Assembly (NCBI RefSeq): GCF_000971235.1
Contig: NZ_BBMB01000004.1
Span: 148,988 to 212,987 of the forward strand
Length of the DNA: 64,000 nt
Direction: 5' to 3'
Origin: Demequina subtropica
GTDB lineage: Bacteria > Actinomycetota > Actinomycetes > Actinomycetales > Demequinaceae
The notes under the pieces are model-generated. The model searched no databases. It saw nothing but the letters and a program-made list of their open reading frames with translations, and was not told the DNA's origin. The position numbers and the translations under genes were made by a program. Below are positions 16,313 through 33,882 of the stretch, in pieces. Within the stretch, counting starts at the first letter, position 1; the number at the start of each line of letters is the position of its first letter.

Positions 16313-16452
16313 GACGACTTGCGCTGTCTATCGCCCTGCCCTCATATGCCTACCTGGCGTGCGTCCGCTTGTAGCGGGTTTCGCCCCAGGATCCGGTGGA
16401 GCCGCGGCTAGGCATCGTGGTCACGCACGATCATAAAGGGAAGGAACCCCCC

Positions 16453-19926
<3,474 letters not shown>

Positions 19927-19997
19927 GAGCCCCGAGCTCACTCCATACAGGACAAGTTTCAGTGCCGGCATCCAGCCGGAGTTAAGGAAGTAGAACC

Positions 19998-23870
<3,873 letters not shown>

Positions 23871-23904
23871 CATACGACGGGGCCGGGCGGTTGTTATGCC
23901 GCTT

Positions 23905-23933
23905 TTGACGGCGGCGCGGCGCGCAGGTATCTT
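23905..23933 (+). promoter_or_regulatory. Promoter of the str operon
   Basis: TTGACG (23905-23910), a 17-nt spacer and TATCTT (23928-23933) make one of the best promoters in the window, 35 nt after the rpoC stop. The transcript would carry a ~130-nt leader before rpsL. Confidence 0.8.
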
Positions 23934-23995
23934 AGATGCTTGTGCCCGCGTCGCCGGGCCCCCGAGTCGCGCCCAGCGCGCGATACCCGATGGAT

Positions 23996-24020
23996 CGACA
24001 CGCCCGGGCGCGGGGGTCGG
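23996..24020 (+). promoter_or_regulatory. Shared leader element, copy 1 (rpsL leader)
   Basis: A 25-nt sequence beginning CGACACGCCCG and ending GGGGGTCGG lies 49 nt before the rpsL start. It matches 24 of 25 positions with an element 44 nt before rpsJ (30300-30324). Its position inside the 5' untranslated region of two ribosomal-protein operons suggests a common RNA-level signal. Confidence 0.7.
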
Positions 24021-24069
24021 CCGATACGAGAAGAACGTTCCCGCAGAACCACAGAGACACGGAGAAGTA

Positions 24070-24444
24070 GTGCCTACGATTCAGCAGCTGGTCAGGAAGG
24101 GTCGCCACCCCAAGGCCTCGAAGACCAAGACCCCGGCTCTTCAGTCGAGCCCCCAGCGTCGCGGCGTGTGCACGCGCGTCTACACGACCACCCCCAAGAA
24201 GCCGAACTCGGCCCTTCGCAAGGTTGCCCGCGTGCGCCTGTCGACCGGCATCGAGGTCACCGCGTACATCCCCGGTGAGGGCCACAACCTCCAGGAGCAC
24301 TCGATCGTGCTCGTCCGCGGTGGTCGTGTGAAGGACCTCCCGGGTGTCCGCTACAAGATCGTCCGTGGCTCGCTCGACACGCAGGGCGTCAAGAACCGCA
24401 AGCAGGCTCGCAGCCGCTACGGCGCGAAGATGGAGAAGAAGTAA
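24070..24444 (+). CDS. rpsL: 30S ribosomal protein S12
   Basis: 124 residues from GTG 24070 (GGAGAAGTA upstream). The decoding-centre loop [13 protein letters not shown] and the second loop [12 protein letters not shown] carry the lysines of streptomycin-sensitive S12. TAATG couples it to rpsG by a 1-nt overlap. First gene of the str operon. Confidence 0.98.
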   Translation: MPTIQQLVRKGRHPKASKTKTPALQSSPQRRGVCTRVYTTTPKKPNSALRKVARVRLSTGIEVTAYIPGEGHNLQEHSIVLVRGGRVKDLPGVRYKIVRGSLDTQGVKNRKQARSRYGAKMEKK

Positions 24445-24914
24445 TGCCTCGCAAGGGACCGGCCCCCAAGCGGCCGATCATCAACGACCCCGTCTACGGC
24501 GCTCCGGTCGTCACGCAGCTGATCAACAAGGTCCTGCTCGACGGCAAGAAGTCGACCGCCGAGGCGATCGTCTACGGCGCCCTCGAGGGCGTCCGTGAGA
24601 AGTCGGGCCAGGACCCGGTCGTCGTGCTCAAGCGCGCGCTCGACAACATCCGCCCGGCGCTCGAGGTCCGCAGCCGCCGCGTCGGTGGCGCGACCTACCA
24701 GGTCCCCGTCGACGTGCGCCCCGTGCGTCAGACCACGCTCGGCCTGCGCTGGCTGGTCGACTTCTCGCGCCAGCGTCGCGAGAAGACCATGACCGAGCGC
24801 CTCATGAACGAGATCCTCGACGCCTCCAACGGCCTCGGCGCCGCTGTCAAGCGCCGCGAGGACATGCACAAGATGGCCGAGTCGAACAAGGCGTTCGCGC
24901 ACTACCGCTGGTAG
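24444..24914 (+). CDS. rpsG: 30S ribosomal protein S7
   Basis: 156 residues, normal length for bacteria. Conserved [15 protein letters not shown] and the beta-hairpin region [13 protein letters not shown] are intact; the C-terminus ends [13 protein letters not shown]7 nucleates the 30S head and is the usual translational repressor of the str operon. The start overlaps the rpsL stop by 1 nt. Confidence 0.98.
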   Translation: MPRKGPAPKRPIINDPVYGAPVVTQLINKVLLDGKKSTAEAIVYGALEGVREKSGQDPVVVLKRALDNIRPALEVRSRRVGGATYQVPVDVRPVRQTTLGLRWLVDFSRQRREKTMTERLMNEILDASNGLGAAVKRREDMHKMAESNKAFAHYRW

Positions 24915-24957
24915 TCGCAGGCCAGTTCGTTCGCACTAGAACCGAGGAGAACCACTC

Positions 24958-27072
24958 GTGGCACAGGACGTGCTGACGGACCTCACGAAGGTCCGCAACT
25001 TCGGCATCATGGCCCACATCGATGCCGGCAAGACGACGACGACCGAGCGAATCCTGTTCTACACGGGTATCACCTACAAGATCGGCGAGGTGCACGACGG
25101 TGCCGCGACGATGGACTGGATGGCCCAGGAGCAGGAGCGTGGCATCACGATCACGTCGGCTGCGACGACGTGCTTCTGGAACAACATCCAGCTGAACATC
25201 ATCGACACGCCCGGTCACGTGGACTTCACGGTCGAGGTGGAGCGCAACCTCCGCGTCCTCGACGGTGCCGTCGCCGTGTTCGACGGCAAGGAGGGCGTCG
25301 AGCCCCAGTCGGAGACCGTCTGGCGCCAGGCCGACAAGTACAACGTCCCCCGCATCTGCTTCGTCAACAAGATGGACAAGATCGGCGCGGACTTCTACTT
25401 CACCGTCGACACCATCAAGTCGCGCCTCGGTGCGCGTCCGCTGGTCATCCAGCTGCCGATCGGTGCCGAGTCGGACTTCCTCGGTGTGATCGACCTGGTC
25501 CAGATGAAGGCCCTCGTGTGGCCCGGCGATGCCAAGGGTGACGTCACCCTGGGCGCGCAGTACGAGACGCAGGAGATCCCGGCCGACCTCGCCGAGAAGG
25601 CGGCGGAGTACCGCGCCGAGCTGCTCGAGACGGTCGCCGAGACCGACGAGGCGCTCATGGAGAAGTACTTCGAGAGCGGCGACCTGTCGGTCGACGAGAT
25701 CAAGGGCGCCATCCGCAAGATGGTTATCGCCTCCGAGATCTACCCGGTCCTGTGCGGCTCCGCGTTCAAGAACCGTGGCGTGCAGCCCATGCTCGACGCG
25801 GTCGTGGACTACCTCCCGTCGCCGCTCGACATGCCGGCGATCGAGGGTCACGACGTCCACGACGAGGAGAAGGTCATCGAGCGTCACGCCGACGCGAACG
25901 AGCCGTTCTCCGCCCTCGCGTTCAAGATCATGACGCACCCCTTCTTCGGCCGTCTGACCTACATCCGCGTGTACTCCGGCAAGGTCGACTCCGGCGCCCA
26001 GGTCATCAACGCGACCAAGGGCAAGAAGGAGCGCATCGGCAAGATCTTCCAGATGCACGCCAACAAGGAGAACCCGGTCGACTCGGTCACCGCGGGCCAC
26101 ATCTACGCCGTGATCGGCCTCAAGGACACCACCACCGGTGACACCCTGAGCGACCCGAGCTCGCAGGTGGTCCTCGAGTCGATGACCTTCCCCGAGCCCG
26201 TGATCCACGTGGCGGTCGAGCCCAAGACCAAGGGCGACCAGGAGAAGATGTCGGTCGCGATCCAGAAGCTGGCCGAGGAGGACCCCACCTTCCGCGTCAA
26301 GCTGGACGAGGACACCGGCCAGACCGTCATCTCCGGCATGGGCGAGCTTCACCTCGACATCATCGTCGACCGCATGAAGCGCGAGTTCAAGGTCGACGCC
26401 AACGTCGGCAAGCCGCAGGTCGCGTACCGCGAGACCATCCGTGGCACCGTCGAGAAGCACGACTACACCCACAAGAAGCAGACGGGTGGCTCCGGCCAGT
26501 TCGCCAAGGTGCAGATCTCGATCGCGCCGCTCGAGGCCGACGCCGAGGTCATGTACGAGTTCGAGAACGCCGTGACCGGTGGTCGCGTGCCGCGCGAGTA
26601 CATCCCGTCGGTCGACGCCGGTATCCAGGACGCGATGAACGTCGGCATCCTCGCCGGCTACCCGATGGTGGGCGTCAAGGCCACCCTGCTGGATGGCCAG
26701 TACCACGACGTCGACTCGTCGGAGATGGCGTTCAAGATCGCCGGTTCGATGGCCTTCAAGGAGGCCGCTCGCAAGGCCCAGCCGGTGCTCCTCGAGCCCG
26801 TCATGGCCGTCGAGGTCCGTACGCCCGAGGACTACATGGGCGACGTGATCGGCGACCTCAACTCCCGCCGTGGCCAGATCCGCCAGATGTCCGACGCCGC
26901 GGGCGTCAAGGTCATCGACTCTCTGGTCCCGCTGTCGGAGATGTTCGGCTACGTCGGCGACCTGCGTTCCAAGACGCAGGGTCGTGCGGTGTACTCGATG
27001 ACCTTCGACAGCTACGCCGAGGTTCCTCGCAACGTTGCCGAGGAGATCATCGCTAAGACCCGGGGCGAGTAG
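24958..27072 (+). CDS. fusA: Elongation factor G
   Basis: 704 residues from GTG 24958, with GAGGAG upstream. G1 [16 protein letters not shown], the switch [11 protein letters not shown]4 NKMDKIG, and domains II-V (for example the domain IV region [11 protein letters not shown]) are complete. It catalyses GTP-dependent translocation on the ribosome. It lies between rpsG and tuf in the classical str order. Confidence 0.98.
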   Translation: MAQDVLTDLTKVRNFGIMAHIDAGKTTTTERILFYTGITYKIGEVHDGAATMDWMAQEQERGITITSAATTCFWNNIQLNIIDTPGHVDFTVEVERNLRVLDGAVAVFDGKEGVEPQSETVWRQADKYNVPRICFVNKMDKIGADFYFTVDTIKSRLGARPLVIQLPIGAESDFLGVIDLVQMKALVWPGDAKGDVTLGAQYETQEIPADLAEKAAEYRAELLETVAETDEALMEKYFESGDLSVDEIKGAIRKMVIASEIYPVLCGSAFKNRGVQPMLDAVVDYLPSPLDMPAIEGHDVHDEEKVIERHADANEPFSALAFKIMTHPFFGRLTYIRVYSGKVDSGAQVINATKGKKERIGKIFQMHANKENPVDSVTAGHIYAVIGLKDTTTGDTLSDPSSQVVLESMTFPEPVIHVAVEPKTKGDQEKMSVAIQKLAEEDPTFRVKLDEDTGQTVISGMGELHLDIIVDRMKREFKVDANVGKPQVAYRETIRGTVEKHDYTHKKQTGGSGQFAKVQISIAPLEADAEVMYEFENAVTGGRVPREYIPSVDAGIQDAMNVGILAGYPMVGVKATLLDGQYHDVDSSEMAFKIAGSMAFKEAARKAQPVLLEPVMAVEVRTPEDYMGDVIGDLNSRRGQIRQMSDAAGVKVIDSLVPLSEMFGYVGDLRSKTQGRAVYSMTFDSYAEVPRNVAEEIIAKTRGE

Positions 27073-27121
27073 TCCCACCGGTTGAAGTAGGAAACAATAC
27101 GACCAGTAGGGATACGCCCCA

Positions 27122-27139
27122 CGATGGCAGCGGCCATCG
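27122..27139 (+). other. Short perfect hairpin in the fusA-tuf spacer
   Basis: CGATGGC and GCCATCG form a 7-bp stem with an AGCG loop, 51 nt before tuf in an otherwise feature-poor 118-nt spacer. It may be an RNA processing or stability element that lets tuf be expressed above fusA; this is inference. Confidence 0.4.
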
Positions 27140-27190
27140 GCAGTCGGATCCTCTACCCGAGTCTCACCACCAATTCAGGAGGAAGCCAAA

Positions 27191-28381
27191 ATGGCTAAGG
27201 CCAAGTTCGAGCGGACCAAGCCGCACGTCAACATCGGCACCATCGGTCACGTCGACCACGGTAAGACCACGCTGACCGCTGCGATCTCGAAGGTCCTGCA
27301 CGACCAGTACCCGGACCTCAACCCCTTCACGCCGTTCGAGGACATCGACAAGGCTCCCGAGGAGCGCGAGCGCGGTATCACGATCAACATCGCGCACATC
27401 GAGTACCAGACCGAGAAGCGCCACTACGCGCACGTCGACGCTCCGGGTCACGCCGACTACATCAAGAACATGATCACCGGTGCGGCCCAGATGGACGGCG
27501 CGATCCTCGTGGTCGCGGCGACCGACGGCCCGATGGCCCAGACGCGTGAGCACGTGCTGCTCGCCCGCCAGGTGGGCGTGCCCTACCTGCTCGTGGCCCT
27601 CAACAAGTCGGACATGGTCGACGACGAGGAGATCCTCGAGCTCGTCGAGGTCGAGGTGCGCGAGCTCCTCTCCTCGCAGGGCTTCGACGGCGACAACGCC
27701 CCGGTGATCCGTGTCTCGGCGCTCAAGGCGCTCGAGGGCGACGCCGAGTGGGTCAAGTCGGTCCAGGACCTCATGACCGCTGTCGACGAGAACGTTCCGG
27801 AGCCGGAGCGCGACATGGACAAGCCGTTCCTCATGCCGATCGAGGACGTCTTCACCATCACCGGTCGTGGCACCGTCGTCACCGGTAAGGTCGAGCGCGG
27901 CAAGCTCAAGATCAACTCGGAGGTCGAGATCCTCGGCATCCGCGAGCCGCAGAAGACCACCGTCACCGGTATCGAGATGTTCCACAAGCAGATGGACGAG
28001 GCGTGGGCCGGCGAGAACTGCGGTCTGCTGCTCCGTGGCACCAAGCGCGAGGACGTCGAGCGCGGCCAGGTCGTGGTCCAGCCCGGCACCACCACCCCGC
28101 ACACCCAGTTCGAGGGCCGTTGCTACATCCTGGACAAGTCCGAGGGTGGCCGCCACAACCCGTTCTACTCGAACTACCGTCCGCAGTTCTACATCCGCAC
28201 CACGGATGTGACCGGCGTCATCACGCTGCCCGAGGGCACCGAGATGGTCATGCCGGGTGACACCACCGAGATGTCGGTCGAGCTCATCCAGCCGATCGCC
28301 CTCGAGGAGGGTCAGGGCTTCGCGATCCGCGAGGGTGGCCGTACCGTCGGTTCCGGCACCGTCACCAAGATCATCAAGTAA
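27191..28381 (+). CDS. tuf: Elongation factor Tu
   Basis: 396 residues with [33 protein letters not shown] and the C-terminal [21 protein letters not shown]. It brings aminoacyl-tRNA to the ribosome as a GTP complex. The strong RBS AGGAGGAAG is 6 nt before the ATG. A near-perfect terminator follows at once, so tuf ends the str operon rather than running into rpsJ. Confidence 0.98.
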   Translation: MAKAKFERTKPHVNIGTIGHVDHGKTTLTAAISKVLHDQYPDLNPFTPFEDIDKAPEERERGITINIAHIEYQTEKRHYAHVDAPGHADYIKNMITGAAQMDGAILVVAATDGPMAQTREHVLLARQVGVPYLLVALNKSDMVDDEEILELVEVEVRELLSSQGFDGDNAPVIRVSALKALEGDAEWVKSVQDLMTAVDENVPEPERDMDKPFLMPIEDVFTITGRGTVVTGKVERGKLKINSEVEILGIREPQKTTVTGIEMFHKQMDEAWAGENCGLLLRGTKREDVERGQVVVQPGTTTPHTQFEGRCYILDKSEGGRHNPFYSNYRPQFYIRTTDVTGVITLPEGTEMVMPGDTTEMSVELIQPIALEEGQGFAIREGGRTVGSGTVTKIIK

Positions 28382-28401
28382 GTACTTCGCTTACTGAGCG
28401 C

Positions 28402-28431
28402 GAGGGCCCCCGCCGCAAGGCGGGGGCCCTC
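28402..28431 (+). terminator. Terminator of the str operon
   Basis: A perfect 13-bp stem, GAGGGCCCCCGCC with GGCGGGGGCCCTC, around a GCAA tetraloop, 20 nt after the tuf stop. Confidence 0.92.
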
Positions 28432-28485
28432 GTCGCGTTCCCGGAAGGGGCCGGCTCCCGTTCTCCGGGCTGTTACCTTGGGCGC

Positions 28486-29433
28486 GTGGCAAGCGTCCTG
28501 ACCCGAGCCGAGCGGCTCGCCCGATCCATCGCCGTGTGGGACCCGCACCGTGACACCGCCCACGCCTCGCTGCTGAGCGGCAGCGGCCGCTCGGGCACCA
28601 CGTGGCTCATGGAGGCGTACTCGCGCGCAGGCCGCCTGCGGCCGATCTTCGAGCCGATCCGCCCCGACCTCGACGCGCGCTTCAGCGACCTCCGGCCGGG
28701 CCGGTTCGTGCCGGTGGACGCGCCGCGCCTGCCGGCGCAGGAGGCGGTCGAGGATGTCCTCACCGGACGTTCGCGCCACCCGTGGGCCGACCAGGAGGCG
28801 TCGCTCAACCCGTTCAAGCGCTACGAGGGGCGGCTCATCAAGGAGATCCGCTTCCCCATGTGGGCCGGCTGGGTCGCGCGCCGGCACCCGGACGTGCGCA
28901 TCGTCCATGTGATCCGCCACCCGCTCGCGACGCTCAGCAGCCAGAGCGTGCTCGGCTGGACGCCGGACCGGCTCCACTACATGCTCGCCCAGCCCGAGCT
29001 GGTCGACGGGCTGCTCGGCGACCTCGCCCTGAGCGACCTGGCGCTGGATGACGATGCGACCGCGCTGGTCGCCCGATGGGCCGTGGAGAACCTCGCCGCG
29101 GCCCGCACCTACGGCGGCGACCGTACCGCGCTCGTCTCGTACGACGTGGCGGTCGAGGACAGGTCCGAGCTCGCGGATGGCGCCGCCTGGCTCGGCATCG
29201 CCGCCGAACGGTTGACCGATCTCGAGCGGCCGTCGAAGATGACGCACGCCAAGGGCAGCAACGCGCACGCGGGCAAGGACCCTCGCGCATGGATGAAGCG
29301 CATCAGCGCCGAGCAGCAGGCCGCCGCCGGCCGCGTGCTCGACGTCGTGGGCCTCGCGGATGCGTTCCCGTCGGACGGGACGGTCGACCGCGCGGCTCTT
29401 CAGCGCTGGTGGGACGCGGAGGGCCGCGGCTGA
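28486..29433 (+). CDS. Sulfotransferase-family protein (PAPS-dependent, probable)
   Basis: 315 residues. The N-terminal SGSGRSGTTWLMEAY matches the 5'-phosphosulfate loop of sulfotransferases, and IVHVIRHPLATLSSQ matches the 3'-phosphate motif with its Arg and Ser. These enzymes transfer sulfate from PAPS to hydroxyl or amino groups of carbohydrates or small molecules; the acceptor cannot be predicted. GTG 28486 has no ribosome site, but TACCTT ends 6 nt upstream, so a leaderless mRNA is likely. It is an accessory gene inserted between tuf and rpsJ. Confidence 0.82.
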   Translation: MASVLTRAERLARSIAVWDPHRDTAHASLLSGSGRSGTTWLMEAYSRAGRLRPIFEPIRPDLDARFSDLRPGRFVPVDAPRLPAQEAVEDVLTGRSRHPWADQEASLNPFKRYEGRLIKEIRFPMWAGWVARRHPDVRIVHVIRHPLATLSSQSVLGWTPDRLHYMLAQPELVDGLLGDLALSDLALDDDATALVARWAVENLAAARTYGGDRTALVSYDVAVEDRSELADGAAWLGIAAERLTDLERPSKMTHAKGSNAHAGKDPRAWMKRISAEQQAAAGRVLDVVGLADAFPSDGTVDRAALQRWWDAEGRG

Positions 29434-29447
29434 GCCGAGCGGCTCAG
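29430..29447. terminator. Bidirectional hairpin over two convergent stop codons
   Basis: CTGAGCC and GGCTCAG pair perfectly over 7 bp around a GAGC loop. The left arm contains the TGA of the sulfotransferase gene and the right arm contains the stop of the - strand membrane-protein gene, so one short palindrome ends both frames and may end both transcripts. Confidence 0.55.
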
Positions 29448-30001
29448 GTCCAGCCCTCGCCCAGGTCCCTCACGGCGATCGACAGCTCGAGGGCGACCTC
29501 GTCGGAGCGCCGCACGAGCACGTCCTGGGCCTCCAGGCCCGCCGTGAGACCGGGCGCCGCCGCCCCGGCGGCGGGGGCGGCGTCTGCCGCCGTCGGCCGC
29601 GCGTGAGCGATGACGCGGTCGCCGTCCTGCGAGACTGCGGTCAGCACGGGGCCCGAGTAGGCGCCGCCGGCGTCGTAGGCGCCGAGCCCGCCCACCACCA
29701 TGGCGTGCTCCCACCGCCAGCGCAGGTCACGGGCGTACGAGCGAAGGCGAGGGTCCGTCACGGAGTCGGGGAAGCGGTCCGGGCGCGCGGGCCGCCACGG
29801 CTCGAGCCCTGAGCCGTGCAGCCGCCACCCGACCGCGGCGGCGGGCGCGAGGACGATGAGCGACGCGGCGGGGTGCACGAAGGCGAGCGCCGCGGCGGGG
29901 ACCAGGACGGCCAGGCCGATGCCCACGGGCCTCGCCCACGCGCGCAGGCCGTCGCCGGGCTGGGCCGGGCCCGCATCGACCGCGGGGGACAGGACCGTCA
30001 T
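29444..30001 (-). CDS. Small membrane protein of unknown function
   Basis: 185 residues from ATG 30001, supported by GGAGGA 5 nt upstream. Two hydrophobic helices (about residues 28-44 and 46-60) are separated by a short turn, a topology seen in many actinobacterial proteins of unknown function. The rest is soluble and contains RSYARDLRWRWEHAMVVGG and an Ala/Pro-rich linker. No domain is recognised. It converges with the sulfotransferase gene and diverges from the S10 operon. Confidence 0.65.
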   Translation of the reverse strand: MTVLSPAVDAGPAQPGDGLRAWARPVGIGLAVLVPAAALAFVHPAASLIVLAPAAAVGWRLHGSGLEPWRPARPDRFPDSVTDPRLRSYARDLRWRWEHAMVVGGLGAYDAGGAYSGPVLTAVSQDGDRVIAHARPTAADAAPAAGAAAPGLTAGLEAQDVLVRRSDEVALELSIAVRDLGEGWT

Positions 30002-30188
30002 GGGACTCCTCCAAGCCTGGACGCGCGGGCGCGTCCCGCATCGTCACCCTACCGCCGCGACCTGGGCGGCCCCGCGCATGACCTCGGCACTGGGCGAGAG
30101 GGCTGCCGAGGCCGTATCCTCGTGGGGACGAAGGGAGCCGGCCGCCGTGAGCGCGGTCGACGGCTCCCGGTGACCGTTGCGCTCCGTC

Positions 30189-30217
30189 TTGCACGGATGG
30201 GGTGTATCTGGCACAAT
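30189..30217 (+). promoter_or_regulatory. Promoter of the S10 operon
   Basis: TTGCAC (30189-30194), a 17-nt spacer and CACAAT (30212-30217) stand about 145 nt before rpsJ. The 367-nt gap 30002-30368 contains this promoter, a leader and the shared element at 30300-30324; nothing else is seen in it. Confidence 0.65.
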
Positions 30218-30299
30218 ATTCAGGTTGCCTATTGCGGGCAGCCACACCTTCACCCACGGCCCGACAGAAATGTCATGGCGCGCGTGCGTCGCAAGTGAG

Positions 30300-30324
30300 C
30301 GACACGCCCGAGCGCGGGGGTCGG
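30300..30324 (+). promoter_or_regulatory. Shared leader element, copy 2 (rpsJ leader)
   Basis: Differs from the rpsL-leader copy (23996-24020) at one of 25 positions (CCCGA here, CCCGG there) and lies 44 nt before the rpsJ start. The right part can fold back (CCCGA with TCGGG). Confidence 0.7.
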
Positions 30325-30368
30325 GGAGATGACCGTAGTTGTACACGAGAGATAAGGCAGACCACGCC

Positions 30369-30677
30369 ATGGCGGGACAGAAGATCCGCATTCGGCTGAA
30401 GAGCTACGACCACGAGGTCATCGACTCTTCGGCCCGCAAGATCGTCGAGACGGTCACGCGCGCCGGTGCGTCGGTGGTGGGCCCCGTGCCGCTGCCGACC
30501 GAGAAGAACGTGTTCTGTGTGATCCGTTCGCCCCACAAGTACAAGGACTCCCGCGAGCACTTCGAGATGCGCACGCACAAGCGCCTCATCGACATCGTGG
30601 ACCCGACGCCCAAGGCTGTCGACTCGCTCATGCGTCTCGACCTGCCCGCGGACGTCAACATCGAGATCAAGCTCTAA
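30369..30677 (+). CDS. rpsJ: 30S ribosomal protein S10
   Basis: 102 residues from ATG 30369; the longer frame from 30339 has no ribosome site. Product begins [19 protein letters not shown] and contains [10 protein letters not shown] and [11 protein letters not shown]10 also takes part in transcription antitermination with NusB. First gene of a 21-gene run through rplO. Confidence 0.98.
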   Translation: MAGQKIRIRLKSYDHEVIDSSARKIVETVTRAGASVVGPVPLPTEKNVFCVIRSPHKYKDSREHFEMRTHKRLIDIVDPTPKAVDSLMRLDLPADVNIEIKL

Positions 30678-30709
30678 GAGCTGCAAGAGAAGTAAGGACT
30701 TCCACCGAC

Positions 30710-31372
30710 ATGACTACGACTTCCAATGCCCAGCGCGCGGTCACCGCGCTGCTCGGTACGAAGCTGGGCATGACGCAGGTGTGGGACGCCGAGGGCCGTG
30801 TGGTGCCCGTCACGGTGATCCAGGTCGACACCAACGTCGTGTCCCAGGTGCGGGCCGTCGAGACCGACGGCTACGAGGCCGTCCAGCTCGCCTTCGGCGC
30901 CGTTGACCCGCGCCGCGTCACCAACCCCCTCAAGGGCCACTTCGAGGCCGCCGGCGTCACGCCGCGCCGCCACGTGGCCGAGGTCCGCACCGCCAACGCG
31001 TCCGAGTACGCCCTGGGCCAGGAGATCACCGCTGAGGTGTTCGAGGCCGGCCAGCTCGTCGACGTGACCGGCACCACCAAGGGCAAGGGCACCGCCGGTG
31101 TCATGAAGCGTCACGGCTTCTCCGGCGTGGGTGCCTCGCACGGTGCGCACCGCAACCACCGCAAGCCGGGCTCCATCGGTGGCGCCTCCACGCCCTCGCG
31201 CGTGTTCAAGGGCATCAAGATGGCCGGCCGCATGGGCAACGCCCGCAAGACCGTCCAGAACCTCCTCGTCCACTCGGTGGACGCCGAGAAGGGTCTCGTG
31301 CTCGTCAAGGGCGCGGTTCCCGGCAACAAGGGCGGCGTCGTTCTCATCCGCTCCGCTGTGAAGGGCGCGTGA
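30710..31372 (+). CDS. rplC: 50S ribosomal protein L3
   Basis: 220 residues. The product starts with a short Thr/Ser tail, then [14 protein letters not shown]; the signature region [19 protein letters not shown] and the peptidyl-transferase-reaching loop ([14 protein letters not shown]) are present. L3 nucleates 50S assembly. rplD begins 5 nt after the stop. Confidence 0.98.
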   Translation: MTTTSNAQRAVTALLGTKLGMTQVWDAEGRVVPVTVIQVDTNVVSQVRAVETDGYEAVQLAFGAVDPRRVTNPLKGHFEAAGVTPRRHVAEVRTANASEYALGQEITAEVFEAGQLVDVTGTTKGKGTAGVMKRHGFSGVGASHGAHRNHRKPGSIGGASTPSRVFKGIKMAGRMGNARKTVQNLLVHSVDAEKGLVLVKGAVPGNKGGVVLIRSAVKGA

Positions 31373-31377
31373 TCACC

Positions 31378-32025
31378 ATGGCTACCGCTAAGACCGTCGA
31401 GCTTCCCGCCGACATCTTCGACGTCGACACCAACGTCCCGCTGATCCACCAGGTCGTGGTGGCGCAGCTCGCTGCCGCCCGCCAGGGCACGCATGCCACC
31501 AAGACCCGCGGCGACGTCCGCGGTGGTGGTCGCAAGCCCTACAAGCAGAAGGGCACCGGTCGCGCCCGCCAGGGCTCGACCCGCGCGCCGCAGTTCGCCG
31601 GTGGTGGCACCGTCCACGGCCCGCAGCCCCGCGACTACTCGCAGCGCACCCCCAAGAAGATGAAGGTCGCCGCGCTCCGTGGCGCCCTCTCCGACCGCGC
31701 CCGCGCCGGCCGCGTGCACGTCGTGGACTCGATCATCTCGGGTGACACGCCGTCGACCAAGGCCGCCATCGAGGCGCTCGCCGCGATCACCGCGGGCCGT
31801 TCGGCCCTCGTGGTCATCGAGCGCTCCGACGAGCAGACGATCCTCTCGCTGCGCAACGCGGCGAGCGTCCACCTCATCGCGGTCGACCAGCTCAACACCT
31901 ACGACGTGCTCGTGAACGACGACACGGTCTTCACCAAGGGCGCGTTCGACGCGTTCGTCGCGGGCCCCGCGACCGGCAAGTCCGTGAAGGCCGTCGCGAC
32001 GGCGTCCGAGGCGGAGGAGAAGTAA
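31378..32025 (+). CDS. rplD: 50S ribosomal protein L4
   Basis: 215 residues from ATG 31378; an in-frame GTG at 31369 overlaps the rplC stop and could add three residues. The exit-tunnel loop [20 protein letters not shown] is conserved. L4 is the classical autoregulator of the S10 operon in enterobacteria; whether it acts here is unknown. Overlaps rplW by 1 nt (TAATG). Confidence 0.97.
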   Translation: MATAKTVELPADIFDVDTNVPLIHQVVVAQLAAARQGTHATKTRGDVRGGGRKPYKQKGTGRARQGSTRAPQFAGGGTVHGPQPRDYSQRTPKKMKVAALRGALSDRARAGRVHVVDSIISGDTPSTKAAIEALAAITAGRSALVVIERSDEQTILSLRNAASVHLIAVDQLNTYDVLVNDDTVFTKGAFDAFVAGPATGKSVKAVATASEAEEK

Positions 32026-32330
32026 TGACCACGCTGAACAAGGACCCGCGCGACATCATCGTCCGCCCGATCGTCTCCGAGAAGACGTACGGCCTCATGG
32101 ACGAGGGCAAGTACACCTTCGAGGTGGACCCGCGCTCGAACAAGACCGAGATCAAGATCGCCATCGAGCAGATCTTCGGTGTCAAGGTCGCGTCCGTGAA
32201 CACCATCAACCGCAAGGGCAAGACGCGTCGTACGCGTTTCGGCCTCGGCAAGCGCAAGGACGTCAAGCGCGCGATCGTCACCATTGCTGGCGATGCGGGC
32301 ATCGACATCTTCAGCGGCCAGGCGAGCTGA
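32025..32330 (+). CDS. rplW: 50S ribosomal protein L23
   Basis: 101 residues, with [21 protein letters not shown] near the start and the extended loop [17 protein letters not shown]23 sits at the tunnel exit and docks trigger factor and SRP. Coupled to rplD by a 1-nt overlap. Confidence 0.98.
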   Translation: MTTLNKDPRDIIVRPIVSEKTYGLMDEGKYTFEVDPRSNKTEIKIAIEQIFGVKVASVNTINRKGKTRRTRFGLGKRKDVKRAIVTIAGDAGIDIFSGQAS

Positions 32331-32349
32331 GAAGGACAGGTAAGCACTC

Positions 32350-33189
32350 ATGGCTATCCGTAAGTACAAGCCGACGACGCCGGGCCGCCGTGGCTCGTCC
32401 GTCGCCGACTTCGTCGAGGTCACCCGCTCGACGCCCGAGAAGTCGCTCGTCCGCCCCCTGCACAAGAAGGGCGGCCGCAACAACACCGGTCGCATCACCA
32501 CCCGTCACCAGGGTGGCGGCCACAAGCGCGCCTACCGCGTGATCGACTTCCGTCGTCACGACAAGGACGGCGTGCCCGCGACCGTTGCGCACATCGAGTA
32601 CGACCCCAACCGCACCGCCCGCATCGCGCTCCTGCACTACGCGGACGGCGAGAAGCGCTACATCATCGCCCCCGAGAAGCTCGGCCAGGGCGACCGCGTG
32701 GAGAACGGCGCCGGCGCCGACATCAAGCCCGGCAACAACCTCCCGCTGCGCAACATCCCCGTCGGTACGGTCATCCACGCGATCGAGCTCAAGCCCGGCG
32801 GCGGCGCCAAGATCGCCCGCTCGGCGGGTGCCTCGGTGCAGCTCGTCGCCAAGGACGGCCCGTACGCGCAGCTGCGCATGCCGTCCGGCGAGATCCGCAA
32901 CGTCGATGCGCGCTGCCGCGCGACGATCGGCGAGGTCGGCAACGCCGAGCAGTCGAACATCAACTGGGGCAAGGCCGGCCGCATGCGTTGGAAGGGCAAG
33001 CGCCCGACCGTCCGTGGTGTCGTCATGAACCCGGTGGACCACCCGCACGGTGGTGGTGAGGGCAAGACGTCCGGTGGTCGCCACCCGGTCTCGCCCTGGG
33101 GCAAGCCCGAGGGCCGTACCCGCAAGCCCAACAAGGAAAGCGACAAGCTCATCGTGCGTCGCCGCAAGACTGGCAAGAACAAGCGATAA
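32350..33189 (+). CDS. rplB: 50S ribosomal protein L2
   Basis: 279 residues. The highly conserved [17 protein letters not shown], which reaches the peptidyl-transferase centre, and the N-terminal RNA-binding [17 protein letters not shown] are intact. RBS GAAGGACAGG precedes the ATG. L2 is required for subunit joining. Confidence 0.98.
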   Translation: MAIRKYKPTTPGRRGSSVADFVEVTRSTPEKSLVRPLHKKGGRNNTGRITTRHQGGGHKRAYRVIDFRRHDKDGVPATVAHIEYDPNRTARIALLHYADGEKRYIIAPEKLGQGDRVENGAGADIKPGNNLPLRNIPVGTVIHAIELKPGGGAKIARSAGASVQLVAKDGPYAQLRMPSGEIRNVDARCRATIGEVGNAEQSNINWGKAGRMRWKGKRPTVRGVVMNPVDHPHGGGEGKTSGGRHPVSPWGKPEGRTRKPNKESDKLIVRRRKTGKNKR

Positions 33190-33201
33190 GGGAGCCTGGA
33201 C

Positions 33202-33480
33202 ATGCCTCGTAGCCTCAAGAAGGGCCCCTTCATCGACGACCACCTTCTCAAGAAGGTGGACGCCCAGAACGAAGCGGGCACCAAGAACGTCATCAAGACC
33301 TGGTCGCGTCGTTCGGTCATCACGCCGGACTTCCTGGGTCACACCTTTGCCGTGCACGACGGCCGCAAGCACGTCCCGGTGTTCGTCACCGAGTCGATGG
33401 TCGGCCACAAGCTTGGTGAGTTCGCTCCCACGCGCACGTTCAAGGGCCACGTCAAGGACGACCGCAAGGGCCGCCGCTAA
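33202..33480 (+). CDS. rpsS: 30S ribosomal protein S19
   Basis: 92 residues beginning [19 protein letters not shown] and containing [20 protein letters not shown]. It contacts the tRNA and L5 bridge in the 30S head. Starts 12 nt after rplB. Confidence 0.98.
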   Translation: MPRSLKKGPFIDDHLLKKVDAQNEAGTKNVIKTWSRRSVITPDFLGHTFAVHDGRKHVPVFVTESMVGHKLGEFAPTRTFKGHVKDDRKGRR

Positions 33481-33511
33481 GGCGCCTGAGCGAAGTAAGA
33501 GGAGTTAGAAC

Positions 33512-33871
33512 ATGGAAGCCAAGGCGCAGACGCGGTACATCCGCGTGACCGCCCAGAAGGCTCGCCGCGTCGTGAACCTGGTCCGTGGTCAGAACGCTGT
33601 GGAGGCCTCGGCCTCGCTGAAGTTCCAGCCGCAGGCCGTGGCCGTCGACGTGCGCAAGCTCATCGACTCGGCGATCGCCAACGCGCGAGTGAAGGCCGAC
33701 AAGGCCGGCGAGCGCTTCGACGAGCGCGAGCTCGTCATCAAGGAGATCTTTGTGGACGAGGGTCCGACCATGAAGCGCATCCAGCCGCGCGCTCAGGGTC
33801 GTGCGAACCGCATCCTCAAGCGTTCCTGCCACATCACCGTCACCGTCGCGACCCCGGTCGCTGCCAAGTAA
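33512..33871 (+). CDS. rplV: 50S ribosomal protein L22
   Basis: 119 residues. The core helix [17 protein letters not shown] and the tunnel hairpin [19 protein letters not shown], where macrolide-resistance changes occur in other species, have ordinary sequence. RBS AAGAGGAG lies upstream. Confidence 0.98.
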   Translation: MEAKAQTRYIRVTAQKARRVVNLVRGQNAVEASASLKFQPQAVAVDVRKLIDSAIANARVKADKAGERFDERELVIKEIFVDEGPTMKRIQPRAQGRANRILKRSCHITVTVATPVAAK

Positions 33872-33882
33872 GGGGCCAAGTA

